64,000 bases of DNA, from the NCBI GenBank assembly GCA_010015675.1, contig ML976990.1:579327-643326 (forward strand). Direction: 5' to 3'. The stretch is from Byssothecium circinans. Its lineage: Eukaryota; Ascomycota; Dothideomycetes; Pleosporales; Massarinaceae. How positions within the stretch are numbered: position 1 is the first letter of the stretch; each line of letters begins with the position of its first letter. Positions 12,026 to 22,623 of this stretch are shown here, in pieces. Under the pieces are notes generated by a model. That model did not search any database, was not told the origin of the DNA, and saw nothing but the letters and a program-made list of their open reading frames with translations. The position numbers and the translations under genes were made by a program.

Positions 12026-12331
12026 ATGTGTAACGACAAGCAGATTGTGTGGAAGGAGTGCATGCACTCAGATATGATGACCTGGAACGAGACGAAGCAG
12101 AGTGATCCAACAGGATGGTGCAAGGCAGTGTACGCCAAATACAGAAGAAGGCGATTTCCAAATCTCTGTCCTCGAATCCATCGCAACATGAAATACATCA
12201 TACAACCTGGATATTGTCCGCCATGTCAGCGGCGGAACGAGAAAGTGGCAAGGCTACAGCGGCATCAAGGAGGCGGAAATACGCCTCAAGCTCCGAATCG
12301 ACGCACCCGTGGACGAGGCCAGCGGTATTAA
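12026..12331 (+). CDS. Small Cys-rich hypothetical protein
   Basis: This is an uninterrupted 101-aa frame starting MCNDKQIVWKECMH. Six Cys fall at residues 2, 13, 32, 48, 64 and 67, and the tail is rich in R, Q and G. The pattern (Cys near the start, C-x-H, a basic C-P-x-x-x-R-x-M segment, then C-x-x-C) resembles small uncharacterised Cys/His proteins that are numerous in dothideomycete genomes and may bind zinc; that likeness is from memory and not verified. It has no signal peptide, so it is probably intracellular. A decayed second copy lies at about 37233-37400. No function can be assigned. The conserved upstream region shared with copy B supports its being a gene and not a chance frame. 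Confidence 0.5.
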   Translation: MCNDKQIVWKECMHSDMMTWNETKQSDPTGWCKAVYAKYRRRRFPNLCPRIHRNMKYIIQPGYCPPCQRRNEKVARLQRHQGGGNTPQAPNRRTRGRGQRY

Positions 12332-12449
12332 CAACCTTGGAAGTGTCTCCGGTATCGACGAAAACGGGGGGGTTATATCATGATGTAGAGTGGTGGAATT
12401 ATAAAATCTGCCAACCGAGGTACCTTTGTGGGTTCTAAACTAGCCTTAC

Positions 12450-14499
12450 TCAAATAAGATGAAATCTTGTTGCCTCCTGATCAGTCGCTCTCCACTCGTG
12501 TATGGCCTGCCCTTCCATCAACCTATACACGTAACTTTGACCAATAAGCCGCCAGTGATCCGATTCAGATCGAAGAATGAACGGAACGCCTGAACCAAAG
12601 AAGACAACAAGAGCGTCACCAATCTGCAGTGGTGCAGAACCGATTCTCAATAACCCCGCCTCAGTTTTAAAGATATATAGTCCGTGGACAGCCCTTGTGC
12701 TTGCCTGAAAGAACTTATACGCTGGGATTGAACTTGTGTCCGTCGAATCTGATGGTGGTATAACGCTTCCCTTGTCATTTACCGAGATATTTGAAACCCA
12801 ACTGCAGAAAGCATGCATCGCGGCTACGTGTGCAGCCACGTCACGTACCCTAGTATTCATGTCGGTTGAGAAACCCGCAACAAGACACATCGCTATGTCC
12901 TCGTCGGTGGAGCCTGCCTCTCTGAGATGACTAATCAATTCCTGCAAACGATTCTTTACAGTGATATTGAATATTGTCGTATCCTCGAGAGCTGGTTTGA
13001 TAACAGTGACAATGGTGTCAACCAATACTCCGTTCACTGATAGGCAGTCACGCCGACCACAAGTAATAGAGCGATTTATTGAAGCCCTTGTTCTGGCATG
13101 TGCGTTAGGCCCAAGGTTAAACAGAAACACAAGCCCCAAATGAATGAAGTCCGGCACCCAAGATGCATGACCTTCGGGAATTCCATGCAGATGATCCACC
13201 GCCACCAGACAATCAAGATCTTGTTGATCAAGCAAGACCTTTTCAGCTACTCCTTTGAAAACCTCGTACTGCGTCAAAGAATAGTCCGGTTTGACAAAGG
13301 GGTTTTCGCCCTTGGGATCTGAATCGTTGAGAGATGCTCAGAATACCAAACACCTTATCTCTGGGGTCAAAAGCTTGGAATGGCGCCGTGACCATGAGCA
13401 AATTGAAAAACGAGGTATTTGAATATTGCCCTTTATATGCGCGATAGATCTTTACGCAATTTTGGAGACCGTCGACCGCGTCGTCATGACAGGCGAATTC
13501 AGCGAAGAAGTGTTGGTCGATCAGCTCGGCGACAAGAGCCACACACTCGAAGTTGATGCGAGCTTGACCCCAGTATATAGTTGCACCAGTGGAGAGTGCA
13601 ACTTCTTGGAAGATCCATAGGCGGCGGAAGTACCGAGCTTCAAAGAGGTCGGCGAGCGGTTGAAGAGTTGTTGAGTCCAATGTTAGCCCTGCCGCTTGAT
13701 CTCTAGGCATAGCATCTTGTAGGGCGGAAGCATGCGAGCACACAGGAGAAGCGAAAGTGTCGGGAGGGTTTAAAACTAGCGGACCTTCAACCCATGTTGC
13801 TTCAATACCATGGATCTTCTCCACAAGACAAGCGCGATTGGCGATCTGGCAAACTAGGTCCATTGTCCTTTTCACTAGCCGCGGCTCGCGGTATCCTATC
13901 CATACGAGGACGTGAGCTGCTCTTCTGTAAATAGACTGCATGAGTCCCACTTGGTAGCTTTTCTCTTCATCGTCTTGTTGATTGATGCACAGAGCATCGG
14001 CCCATAGAATGCGCGCCCGGTCTGGAAGACGAAAGGTTTGTAAGGCATGAGAGAGGCTGCTGGAAACGCGCGTCCAAGTCCCGTTGCATACGATGTATTG
14101 GGAGAGTTGCCCTGCTACCCTGCCATCATGGAGCGGATTGGCGTAGTATTTACCCCATGTGTAAGAAATCGCTTCGTAAGGGATGTGCTCTTCGTCTCCG
14201 AGACTTATATGCACTAGGGAACACCTGATCTCCATATACGCCGTTCCTAGCTTCAACTTCAGAACTCGGATCCAGATTGGATATGGCTTCGGCAGAGGTT
14301 GGTAAACCAATGGCGTGATTGGATGATAAGGAGGTAATCCTGGCTCGATTTCCAGCTTCGCTGAATAGGGTCGTTTACTTTCCAAAGATGAAGGCGGGAT
14401 AAGGATTGGAGTCGGAGTCGTTGGTTTGAACTTTGAACTTTGATGTTCGAGTGCGGTATCTTCGTCATCGTCGTCGTAATAGCTTGCGGTCTCAGACAT
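12450..14499 (-). pseudogene. HET-domain protein gene, broken by a +1 frameshift
   Basis: The gene reads from 14499 (ATG) down to 12450. The first frame (418 aa as it stands) carries the HET domain (PF06985): YEAISYTWG at residues 108-116, ILWADALCINQ at 164-174, YFRRLWIFQEV and DPRDKVFGIL. The downstream frame (to 12450) carries the rest: DSDPKGENPFVKPDYSLTQYEVF and GHASWVPDF, ending EATRFHLI. The two frames join at about 13316-13326 with one extra base, and the whole span is 2,050 nt (3n+1). The paralogue at 38361 reads straight through the same place (LGIPTSDSNPLKG), and no intron of usable length fits. HET proteins mediate heterokaryon incompatibility and programmed cell death after non-self recognition. 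The break may be real or a sequencing error; without it the protein would be 682 aa. Confidence 0.8.
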
Positions 14500-15853
14500 T
14501 GTAAGATTCTAAATAACTAAGTTTTGCTGCTTTAAATTTTACAGAATAGCTTATATATTAGGAATCGTCTGGCGTTGACCCTATGTATGAGGCATTTAAA
14601 TTTCAGCGAGTCCCCAAGGCTAAGTTCCACAGCAGCAACCAAGGTAGCATGAGTGGCACAAGCTTGCTCCACGATGAGTATTGGTGTACTCCATGTTGTC
14701 ACACACGACAAAAATGCAGGTGTGAACTCGCATTCAGTTCTAAGTGCTTATTTAGCCATTCTATATAGTAAACTCTAGCTTGCCGCATACCGCGAGGAAG
14801 CTACGTTCAACGTAAATTAAATAAGCCCTATATAGGGCATCTTTTAAGGCGATTGTAGGTTAATATTATGGTGGAAGGACATGTTCAGCCTAACGTCAAG
14901 CAACGCTCGGGGTGTGACTTTGTGTGTAGCTTCGCGAGGCTTACCAGGCGCAGGACACAACCCACCACAACCAACTATTATTGGGACGACACGGTGGTAG
15001 ACCATACGGAATCTCATCTCTATATTTCGGTAAAAGAAAGCTCAGCACTAATGTTGATAGCAATAAGACTCCAGCATGGTTCTATAACTGCTCGGAGCTA
15101 GAAGTAGGGACCGAAGAGAGAAGTATAATGGGTACGTTGAGTGCGATTAATGCATCGTGGAAATACGGAGAATACGGGCGGCCTTTGGCTATACGGTTAT
15201 ACGCGTCCGGGGCACTATACTGACATGTTAAGTTTGAATTCCCTGGAGTTGTGTATCCGATAAAGTGCACTACTTGACCTAGACTCTTACGGTATCTTGC
15301 GTAAATTCATCATGTCTTACTTGGGCTCTTGCGCTTCCCTTTACCGTGAACATGGTGAGGATCGCGATTCATTCCTTGCTGTTTCTTATTGAGGATTGGT
15401 ACTTTAATTGAAGGCTTTTGTTTGGCGGTCGTTACGATAGGAATGGTGAATGGAGACGCTCGGCGCAGCATTTCCGAGGAGCAAACACTACCATGGTATG
15501 ACTAGAGCGGACGCACTGTTGGAAATGTGCGGCTGTATCCCCATGGGGTAAAATAATTATACATGACGTAGCTCTATATCTTCCCCGCACTAAAGCTTGT
15601 CACACGACAGTGCGCAATAGAACTATTGTTTTTGCGCGACGACTACACCGCACTGGCAACACACCGCTGTTGCGCCGACCTGCCACATTAGGCAATTGCA
15701 TCGTGCACGACAGGCCGCAGATATCCCGACCTAAGAAGAAGCTAGTTTCGGCATTATGGCAGGCGAGCAAGCTGAACTGGTATTAATGAGGGTGAGCGCC
15801 CAAAGAAAGATCCCCCATCTCGGCTCCGGCTTAAGAGGACGCTTCCAATCGTC
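14500..15853. other. Intergenic region of 1.35 kb, no gene seen
   Basis: This is a moderately AT-rich gap between the divergently oriented HET gene and the carboxylesterase. It contains a 14-bp perfect palindrome GCCCTATATAGGGC (about 14825-14838). The short open frames show no family features. The last ~100 bp should be the esterase promoter. Confidence 0.45.
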
Positions 15854-17545
15854 ATGATGTTTTCCGGTACGACTTTACTCTTGTTCTGGTATTTCGGCGC
15901 CTTCGGGTTGGGGCGACCGGTTGACCAAGCTCTGGAAGGGGACTTTGAGCGAGTCGTTACGCTGCCGGGCTACGGATCTTTCCAAGGGACGAGGGTCCTC
16001 ACCAATCTCAGGAACACGACTACTTTCAGTTCACCGGTCGATGCGTGGTTAGGAGTTGAGTACTCTACGCAGCCTGTTGGCGAGAATCGGTTCAAGCCTG
16101 TGACTTGGCCCGAAGCATTCAACGGCACCAAGGCCGCGACCACCTATGGACCAGCTTGCTACCATAACCTTTCTAGCTCGCTTCAGCAGTCGGAGGCATG
16201 CTTGAACATCAACGTATATCGTCCATCTAGTATCTCCCTGGATGAGAAGCTACCCGTTTTCGTTTTCCTCCACGGAGGTTCGTTTGTATCAGGATCAGGA
16301 CGCAGCTTCGATGGCGCATCATTCGTGGCCAAGAGCGCGCAACCGCTGGTTGTCGTGACCGCGCAGTATCGACTAGGCGCGCTAGGAACCCTGCCGGCCA
16401 AATTCATAGAAGAGGAGGGCTTATTAAATCTGGGTATTAGAGATCAACGACAGATGCTGGAATTCATACGGAAATATATTGGAAGCTTTGGTGGAGACCC
16501 CGATCAGATCACCTTAGGAGGCCAAAGTGCTGGGGGGCATTCTGTCGGCATCCACCTGTTCCATAACTACGGTGATGATGCAGGAAAGCCGTTGTTCAGC
16601 CGTGCAATCCTGTCGTCTGGATCAGTAACTGCCCGCGCGTTCCCAGGCGTCGATTATGCACTGTATGAAGCACATGTCTCACAGTTCATGGACTACGTCA
16701 ACTGCCCAACATCGCCGAGCTCTGCTGCGCTGGAGTGCCTCCGGGGCCTGAGCGTCAACGACATCCAATTTATCTCGTCGTCCCTATACAGCGCAAACAA
16801 CTACAACATAACTTGGCCCTGGCAACCCGTCTCACCCGGCCCCATCTTCGAGAAACGCGGCTCCAAGTCTGGCAAAGACGGCACATTCTTCAAAGTCCCG
16901 ATCTTGATTTCCTCAGTCACCGATGAAGGTATCCCCTTCGCTCCACAAGATCTGCGCACCAACACCGAATTTCTCAATTTCTGGAAACGACTCGCACCTG
17001 GCCTAACAGCTGATGATTTGATTGAGCTAGAAAACCTGCATCCCGATCCCATAAACGGCACTGGTCCATACGTCCCGCAGACTCTCACTTACATATCCCC
17101 GCAATTTGAGCGCATCTCGGCCGCATATGGAGACTATAGCTACATCTGCCCCGTCCAAGACACCGCCTCCGTTCTCTCTGCTTCTGGCGCACCCGTCTAC
17201 AAAGCACGCTTCAACACGCCCAACAACTCACCAACCTTCTACGGCGTCCCGCACGGGAGCGACGGGTCGTACTTCAATGGCCAAGCAGGTACTCAGTATC
17301 CTGAGATTTCGGACTTGTATAGTAGCTACTACGCGAGCTTTGTAGTCAGCGGGGATCCGAATACACATGCAATTGAAGGTGCGCCAACGTGGGACACGTA
17401 TGGTGGGGTCGGCGGACAGGAGTTGGTAGTAAATCCAACCGTGCAAGGGACGAAGATGGAGACGGAAGGAGATGATGGTGCGATTAGGATGCAGCAGTGT
17501 GCATGGTGGAGGGATCCGGAGAGGATGAAGAGGCTCAACAAGTAA
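15854..17545 (+). CDS. Secreted type-B carboxylesterase/lipase
   Basis: This is a single-exon gene of 563 aa. The hydrophobic N-terminus (residues 4-20, LLLFWYFGAFG) is a likely signal peptide. The alpha/beta-hydrolase carboxylesterase fold (PF00135) is clear. The oxyanion-hole HGG is at 140-142, the nucleophile elbow GQSAGG has Ser225, the acidic residue is Glu358 in TDEG, and the catalytic His is H467 in GVPHGSDG. Several N-x-S/T sites fit a secreted glycoprotein. It would hydrolyse carboxylic esters outside the cell; the substrate (lipid, phenolic or xenobiotic ester) cannot be told. It stands alone between accessory genes, with no cluster partners in sight. The length is normal for fungal family members (about 530-580). 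Confidence 0.9.
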   Translation: MMFSGTTLLLFWYFGAFGLGRPVDQALEGDFERVVTLPGYGSFQGTRVLTNLRNTTTFSSPVDAWLGVEYSTQPVGENRFKPVTWPEAFNGTKAATTYGPACYHNLSSSLQQSEACLNINVYRPSSISLDEKLPVFVFLHGGSFVSGSGRSFDGASFVAKSAQPLVVVTAQYRLGALGTLPAKFIEEEGLLNLGIRDQRQMLEFIRKYIGSFGGDPDQITLGGQSAGGHSVGIHLFHNYGDDAGKPLFSRAILSSGSVTARAFPGVDYALYEAHVSQFMDYVNCPTSPSSAALECLRGLSVNDIQFISSSLYSANNYNITWPWQPVSPGPIFEKRGSKSGKDGTFFKVPILISSVTDEGIPFAPQDLRTNTEFLNFWKRLAPGLTADDLIELENLHPDPINGTGPYVPQTLTYISPQFERISAAYGDYSYICPVQDTASVLSASGAPVYKARFNTPNNSPTFYGVPHGSDGSYFNGQAGTQYPEISDLYSSYYASFVVSGDPNTHAIEGAPTWDTYGGVGGQELVVNPTVQGTKMETEGDDGAIRMQQCAWWRDPERMKRLNK

Positions 17546-18825
17546 TAGCATTGCATAATAAGCGGCGAGCAGCATTCATGAAACATTCTGCTTCAACAAC
17601 ACGTCCATTCAAATCTAGCCACACAGTGATTGCCTCAGTCTCTGGCGGTCGTCGGCAGCTGAGCGTAGTCTTCAACGCTATGGATTACATGACGTGTAAG
17701 TAAGTAGTGAACGTTCGACGTATAGCCTAGTAAACGAAAACGCAAACCAAAGAGCGGGCCACCAAACGCATGAAAATGCAAATCGACAATCAGCTCTGGC
17801 ACCTATAATACCCTGGGGTACGAAAAGCTGGATGGTGGGAGGCGGGTAGTGTTAGCGGCGGTCGAAAAATGCCTTACAGGAAATTCGCTGAGGCCTAAGG
17901 AAATTCGTTAGCATATGCGAGGGAGTTGGGACGAAGGGATAAGAGTAGAGAGAAAAGGTTTGGGAGAAGGGGAGAAAATAACGGCGGAGGAAGGGCCTTT
18001 TATAGTGGACGTTGAGGCTAACTACTGGAGTTGCGGCCATCGCGAGTTGGATGGAGGGCCATGAGGGCCAAGTTTATAGTGGTTATTGCTAATATCTAGC
18101 TTCACACGGGTTGAATCCCCTAGGCGTGTGCTTTTCACATGCTCGCTCGGTTAAGGTCGCACCGTATAAATTATGGCTTCCCCTTTCAGTGTAGATAAGA
18201 AGAGGCTAACTACACTTTCAGGCTTAGCGTGAAAAGTTGTCTAAATTCATTACTACCTTAAAGCGCTATACAAGGTTTAAAAGAATATATATCAAAGGTA
18301 TTTAAAAGTAAAAGCTATCTACAAGGGGTGAGACTAGGGTTAAAGGGAATAGCACTGGAGAAGAAAAGGTTTCCGAAGCCTTGTAGTGTTATAGTATAGT
18401 TTTGGGGCTTGGAGTTAGATGGCGAGAATGACTACCTATACACCAACGGCGCCATGCCCGTGCGATCAGCCCATGAGCATTCCACGGCCCATATGGAAGT
18501 TATGAACAATCATGACTGCGCAGGAGAAGCAGCATGTATTGAGGAAGACAGGAAGACACTGTTAGTTGAAAGAGAAGTACAGTGTCACGTGGGGTTTCAT
18601 CTCCAGGTGTGTGGGCAAATAGCCGATCCATGACCGAAGTTCCTCGGATGACCATGTTTGCCGCATAAATGAAAGCTATCTCCAAATAGGAACCATAACC
18701 CGAACATCCTCCTGATTTCTGAATATCCTCACAAATCGTGATAGTTTTGCTCACTTACTTCTCGCTCCCGCCCTCCAAAGGTACGAAAGAGAAAAGTTCC
18801 CGAAGAAGTAATTCGAAACACAACC
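17546..18825. other. Intergenic region with an AT-rich tract and a tRNA-like relic
   Basis: No gene is supported. Positions 18200-18400 are strongly AT-rich. A short duplication AAGGAAATTCG occurs twice near 17877-17910. A sequence at 18070-18123 resembles a decayed tRNA-Val and is listed separately. Confidence 0.45.
18070..18123 (+). other. tRNA-Val(CAC)-like relic
   Basis: TATAGTGGTTAT resembles the A box and D arm, AGCTTCACACG resembles the anticodon loop with CAC, and GGTTGAATCCC resembles the B box/T loop (canonical GGTTCRANYCC). The 3' half of the anticodon stem and the variable loop are missing, and no acceptor stem pairs. It is therefore not a functional tRNA; it may be a truncated tRNA or a tRNA-derived SINE end. 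Confidence 0.25.
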
Positions 18826-20953
18826 TCAGTCCCGCTTCAAGAGCCGAGCCAAGGACTTCATTGAGCGAGCGGTAAGACTCGCCGGCGCCTTTGAACTCCT
18901 CGAGCGGTTGAAGTCAAGCATAACGGCGTACTCCTCCAGAGCGTTGGAAGCTGAATCCTGAGATGAAACATTGTTATTCAGAGACGTTAAAAAGGCATAA
19001 GTCTTGTAGCAGCCATGCTTCAGAGCCAAGGTATTTAGCGTTGCTCCGTCTGGTCGGTAAACAATGTCAAGATTGGCACCTTGCGTGTAGAGCTTTTGAA
19101 CCGTTTGGAGAACATAGTCGTCATCGACAGGTGTACGGGTGAAGCAAGTTTCATGTAGATGTTGCAACCCGCGGCTTTGATATAATCCTTTGTTAACGCC
19201 ACTGTAGGCTACTCTTATGGTGTCGCAGGAATCCCATCCGGCGATGCAGCCCGCTAGAGTCGCTCGATCTTGGCTACTGAGACGGTCGGCGAACGTGAGT
19301 TCAGAGGAGTCGGGAAGCCTCGATAGTATGTCGATGCGCCGCTTCCATTTAGTATTATCCCGCATTAAAGAGCAAAGCCATTCGACCCGAAAATAAGGCG
19401 ATAAGCAGAGCCAGGACAGGAAATTCTTATCATCGTTGTCAGTATAGGCGAAATTGAAACCTTGTGCTTCCAATCTAACCATCAAGCACTCGAAAGCGGA
19501 GCCATGTGACACGCCCGTTCCTCCATTAGACACACATATACAGCCAGCCGGAGCGATGCCCGCAAGGTCGAGATGGAAGAGAAAAGTACGATTGTCGTTA
19601 TCAACACGATGTACGAGTTGTGGGTCGAGAAGTATACTGAGCACTGACAGTGGTGCACCAAGACCAGCAGCGAAAAACAAAGCATTGCATCCTGCGCAAT
19701 CCTGTGCATAGCTGAGAGGAGAACAATCATGGTGCATGAACAAATTCTCTAAAGCTGATTCAAGTGATTGGAGCGTTTCGGTAGCACCCGGAACGATGCC
19801 GTGGTTGACGATGGCTTTTGCTATGCTCTTGTGAATGCAATTGGGTTCCACAGAACAGCATTTATGTACTAATTGCCGGTTCTGGAGACGAATGGAATAG
19901 CGAAAGGTTTGGAAGACGGTGGGAAATGGCCGTATCAGAGGCGGCTCGTATATTCCGTTCGGATCGGGAGGGTTTGGCGAGGGCTCGAGGGCGGAGGCCA
20001 TGTTTGATGTGGCGTAAGAGCTGAATGAATACCGCAATCTTGCGACGCGCTTGATAAGTGTTCTGTCCAGAGACGTGTAACTGAAGCGTCTTAAGATCTC
20101 GGATATTCTGGCACTTTGGTCAGAAAGGACTGATTGCCACTCGTCTGGGTTGTTTTGATGAGGAGAAATAGTAGGGAGTGTGGTCTCTGGTAATTGAAAT
20201 TGTGGAGTGGAAGAAGGTTCATCATGTGCGGCCGGTAAAACCTCATGTTCTATCGTAAATCTTGGCTCTTGTTCTGGGGGCTTCGGATAGGTGGACAATG
20301 CAGTATCCGCAGATGGTATGTCCCAGCTAAAAGATGTGAATGCCTCAATAATACCGAACACGTCCTCGAACGTAACGCATCGTTCGTCCATAGGTCGAAA
20401 GCTGAAGACGGATGGATCGACGGTAATGGAGGGATTCGCCTGCTCTGGTGCTACAGGCGTATTCGATGACATTGTATCGAGAGACCTGTCGTCTTGGAAA
20501 GCTTGCGGAATCCGCTTTGCGCTCTTCGCTTCGAATCTTCGTTGTTCCGAGCCCGCAAGCAGGGTCAAGAATCTTCGTGAAGTTTCTTTATCTGGGGCAC
20601 ACAGTCCTTTCCATCCATCACCAAGTAGCCTTTTCATGTTGTATTGGGCTGTTCGCTCACTATGTGATCAGGTCAGCTTCATATATATGAGAAGCAGAAG
20701 ATACTTACACGTTGGGAGTCGTTCCGCCGCTGAGGACATTGAGAAGCTCGAAGATCTCGCTAAAGTGTAGCCCGCACATGCGAAGAACAACGAGCCTTTT
20801 CAACCAAGGCAGGCTCCATGTTTTCTTTCTACCCCGACCGAGATGCCCATCTTCCTTCAGGGATTTCTTCCTCTTTTTTACTCCTCCTTGCCGTGGCCCA
20901 TCTGTTGCATTTCTTACACGCTTTGGCGCCTGAACTGGGCGAGTAGGGGCCAT
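18826..20953 (-). CDS. Clr5-like/ankyrin protein 1 (module 1 regulator candidate)
   Basis: Exon 1 is 20953-20709 and exon 2 is 20659-18826, with a 49-nt intron, giving 692 aa. The N-terminus is very basic (KKRKKS, RGRKK), a likely nuclear localisation signal. Residues 44-95 (KTWSLPWLKRL, SEIFELLNVL, ERTAQYNMKR) match the spacing of the fungal Clr5 domain (W, K/L-rich helix, a G-x(4)-E turn, then R-T-x-Q/Y-x-x-x-K-R). A disordered middle follows. Ankyrin-like helices begin near residue 400 (GCNALFFAAGLG, FLFHLDLAGI, SAFECLM, NFLSWLC), with degenerate repeats to the end. The paralogue at 22624-25210 has the same exon structure. Both are divergent from a 65-aa peptide gene across a repeat array. 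A role as DNA-binding regulator of the module is inferred, not shown. Confidence 0.75.
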
Positions 20954-21199
20954 TGTGCTGAACGACTGGTGAATGAATTGGAGTCGTCGTCAGAGACACA
21001 GTTCATACAGGAAACTGCGATGGTGGCATTGGAGCGGACGGGAAGGGGCAGGAAGATTACAGTGCTTGAGAAGGACAGTATCGTGGAGTGTACAGAAGCA
21101 ATGTTGTGATGAATAAGAGAATAGGGTATTTAATGTGAATCGGTCAGCTCGGATGTCGCTGCTCAGGGGTTGGTAGAAACAGAAACACTCACCGGCGAC
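20954..21199. promoter_or_regulatory. Promoter-side spacer of Clr5-like/ankyrin gene 1
   Basis: This is the 5' flank of the minus-strand gene. No repeat motif falls within it. The array of CGCAACAATT sites starts at 21200. Confidence 0.3.
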
Positions 21200-21867
21200 C
21201 GCAAGAATTCGGCAGGCAGCATCAACAAGGGTCGCAAGGCTGAGACCGAGGCGCTGTCGAATGGCATGCGGACACAAGACCTGAGGCTGGCGCTTTGACG
21301 ACCTCGACCGCAACAATTGCTCGCGAGACAAGGCGATTTGATTGGCTCGCTTTTCAGTCAGTGCATGACCGCAACAATTCATTCCACGTGACATAAGCGT
21401 GCCTTCAGATGTCTGGGAACAGACCCGCACCGCAACAATTGCTCGCGTGACAAGGCGATTTGATTGGCCCGGTTTTCAATGAGTGCATGACATCAGACCG
21501 TAACAATTCATTGCACGTGACTTAAACTTAACCTTGGAACTTGAGGCGATTCCGGGCACCTGGGAGCAGACCCCACCGCAACTATTGAATCACTGTGTAC
21601 TTCTACTTAATTGGGCTAAGATAACGATGATCCACATATCAATAAAGCGGAGGCGGTAAAAGACAGCATCGGTAGCCCACTATAAGCGCAACAATTGCAG
21701 CTTACTCAGTAGGACTGTTGAGACGACAGACCGCCGAGAGTCTGACCGGCGCAAGAATTGCTCGAGCAGACACAAGAAAAGGTTTCCTGCAGAGGCGGAG
21801 GCGCAACAATTCACACTTGGCTGGGGCAACGCAACAATTCCCACATGGCTGGGGCAGCGCAACAATT
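21200..21867 (+). repeat. Array 1: eleven same-orientation CGCAACAATT-type sites
   Basis: Exact CGCAACAATT occurs at 21309, 21370, 21431, 21687, 21802, 21830 and 21858 (10 bp each). One-base variants lie at 21200 and 21750 (CGCAAGAATT), 21499 (CGTAACAATT) and 21577 (CGCAACTATT). All eleven read the same way, toward the peptide gene at 22046. The last three have a 28-bp period with a shared GGCTGGGGCA spacer. The four sites from 21309 to 21508 sit in two copies of a longer duplication (21309-21430 and 21431-21576). The sequence between sites is otherwise not conserved, which points to the 10-mer as the functional unit, probably a protein-binding site. Confidence 0.85.
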
Positions 21868-22045
21868 CACTGTTTTGATGAACCCCATATGCATAAGAAC
21901 ACCGCTCGCGACCTATATCCAGAAAATCACAATCCCTCTCATCCCAAAAAGTCCAAGCAAACAGCATATCATCGCCGACTTCTCCACTTCGAACCCACCA
22001 CAAATCCCTTCCTCACGACAAGCGAGAGCCAGCCCCGAGAATACT

Positions 22046-22293
22046 ATGGCTCACTCGGGTACGTCTCTCATTCCATCCGGAATAGCAGTGGCTGATTGAG
22101 TTCCTCAGAAACCTTCGAAATGGCCGTCGTCTCCCTCATCTCGAACATCTTGCAAGCGCTCTTCCAGCTCCTCGGCATCATCTTGATCCTGTATTATAGT
22201 CACCGGCCGACTAGGAAAATCTTGAGGACACGCAAACAGGGCTTCGCCGAAAGGAGGGAGGTAAGTTCCTCGTTGACATTACTTTGGCTGTGA
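22046..22293 (+). CDS. 65-aa single-helix membrane peptide 1
   Basis: Exon 1 is only 13 nt (22046-22058), the intron is 50 nt (22059-22108), and exon 2 is 22109-22293: 198 nt and 65 aa. The protein starts MAHSETFEMAVVSL, has one long hydrophobic helix (about residues 10-34) ending in YYSHR, then a basic tail with TRK and RTRKQ. Peptide 2 (25994-26247) has the same 13 + 185 nt exon layout and length and is identical at 26 of the first 37 residues, which strongly supports a real gene. A possible second donor at 22261 (GTAAG) could give an alternative tail. I do not recognise the family. The basic flank after the helix suggests a small membrane-inserted peptide with a cytosolic C-terminus. Confidence 0.75.
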
Positions 22294-22623
22294 GAGTGGT
22301 GGTGACAGTAGCGCAGATACCGTCAAGCGTGCACTCAGCGCGTGAAGATTGATCGAAAGTGGGGCACGGAAGGTAGCTGAGACCGTGTCCGGAATTGTCA
22401 AAGGGCAAAGGACGGCAAAGGATGAAGCCAGGGTGTGAAGCTTGTGGACTCATATACATTGTAGTAGTGGAGAGAAAGTCTGCCTGTCTATCCATTACCA
22501 GCCAGAACAAAAAGAGATCTATGCCACCGAATGCTAGGACCCTTGATCCCCGATGAGTGTGGTGTTGTAAATCCATGCGTCTTGATCAGATCCTCCAAAT
22601 GAGGATGGTGCTACAATGGAGCG

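Noticed and set aside
13300..13400. An intron joining the two frames of HET gene 1
   Set aside because: Available GT..AG pairs are 28-35 nt or break the conserved DPRDKVFGIL..DSDP block; a one-base insertion explains everything.
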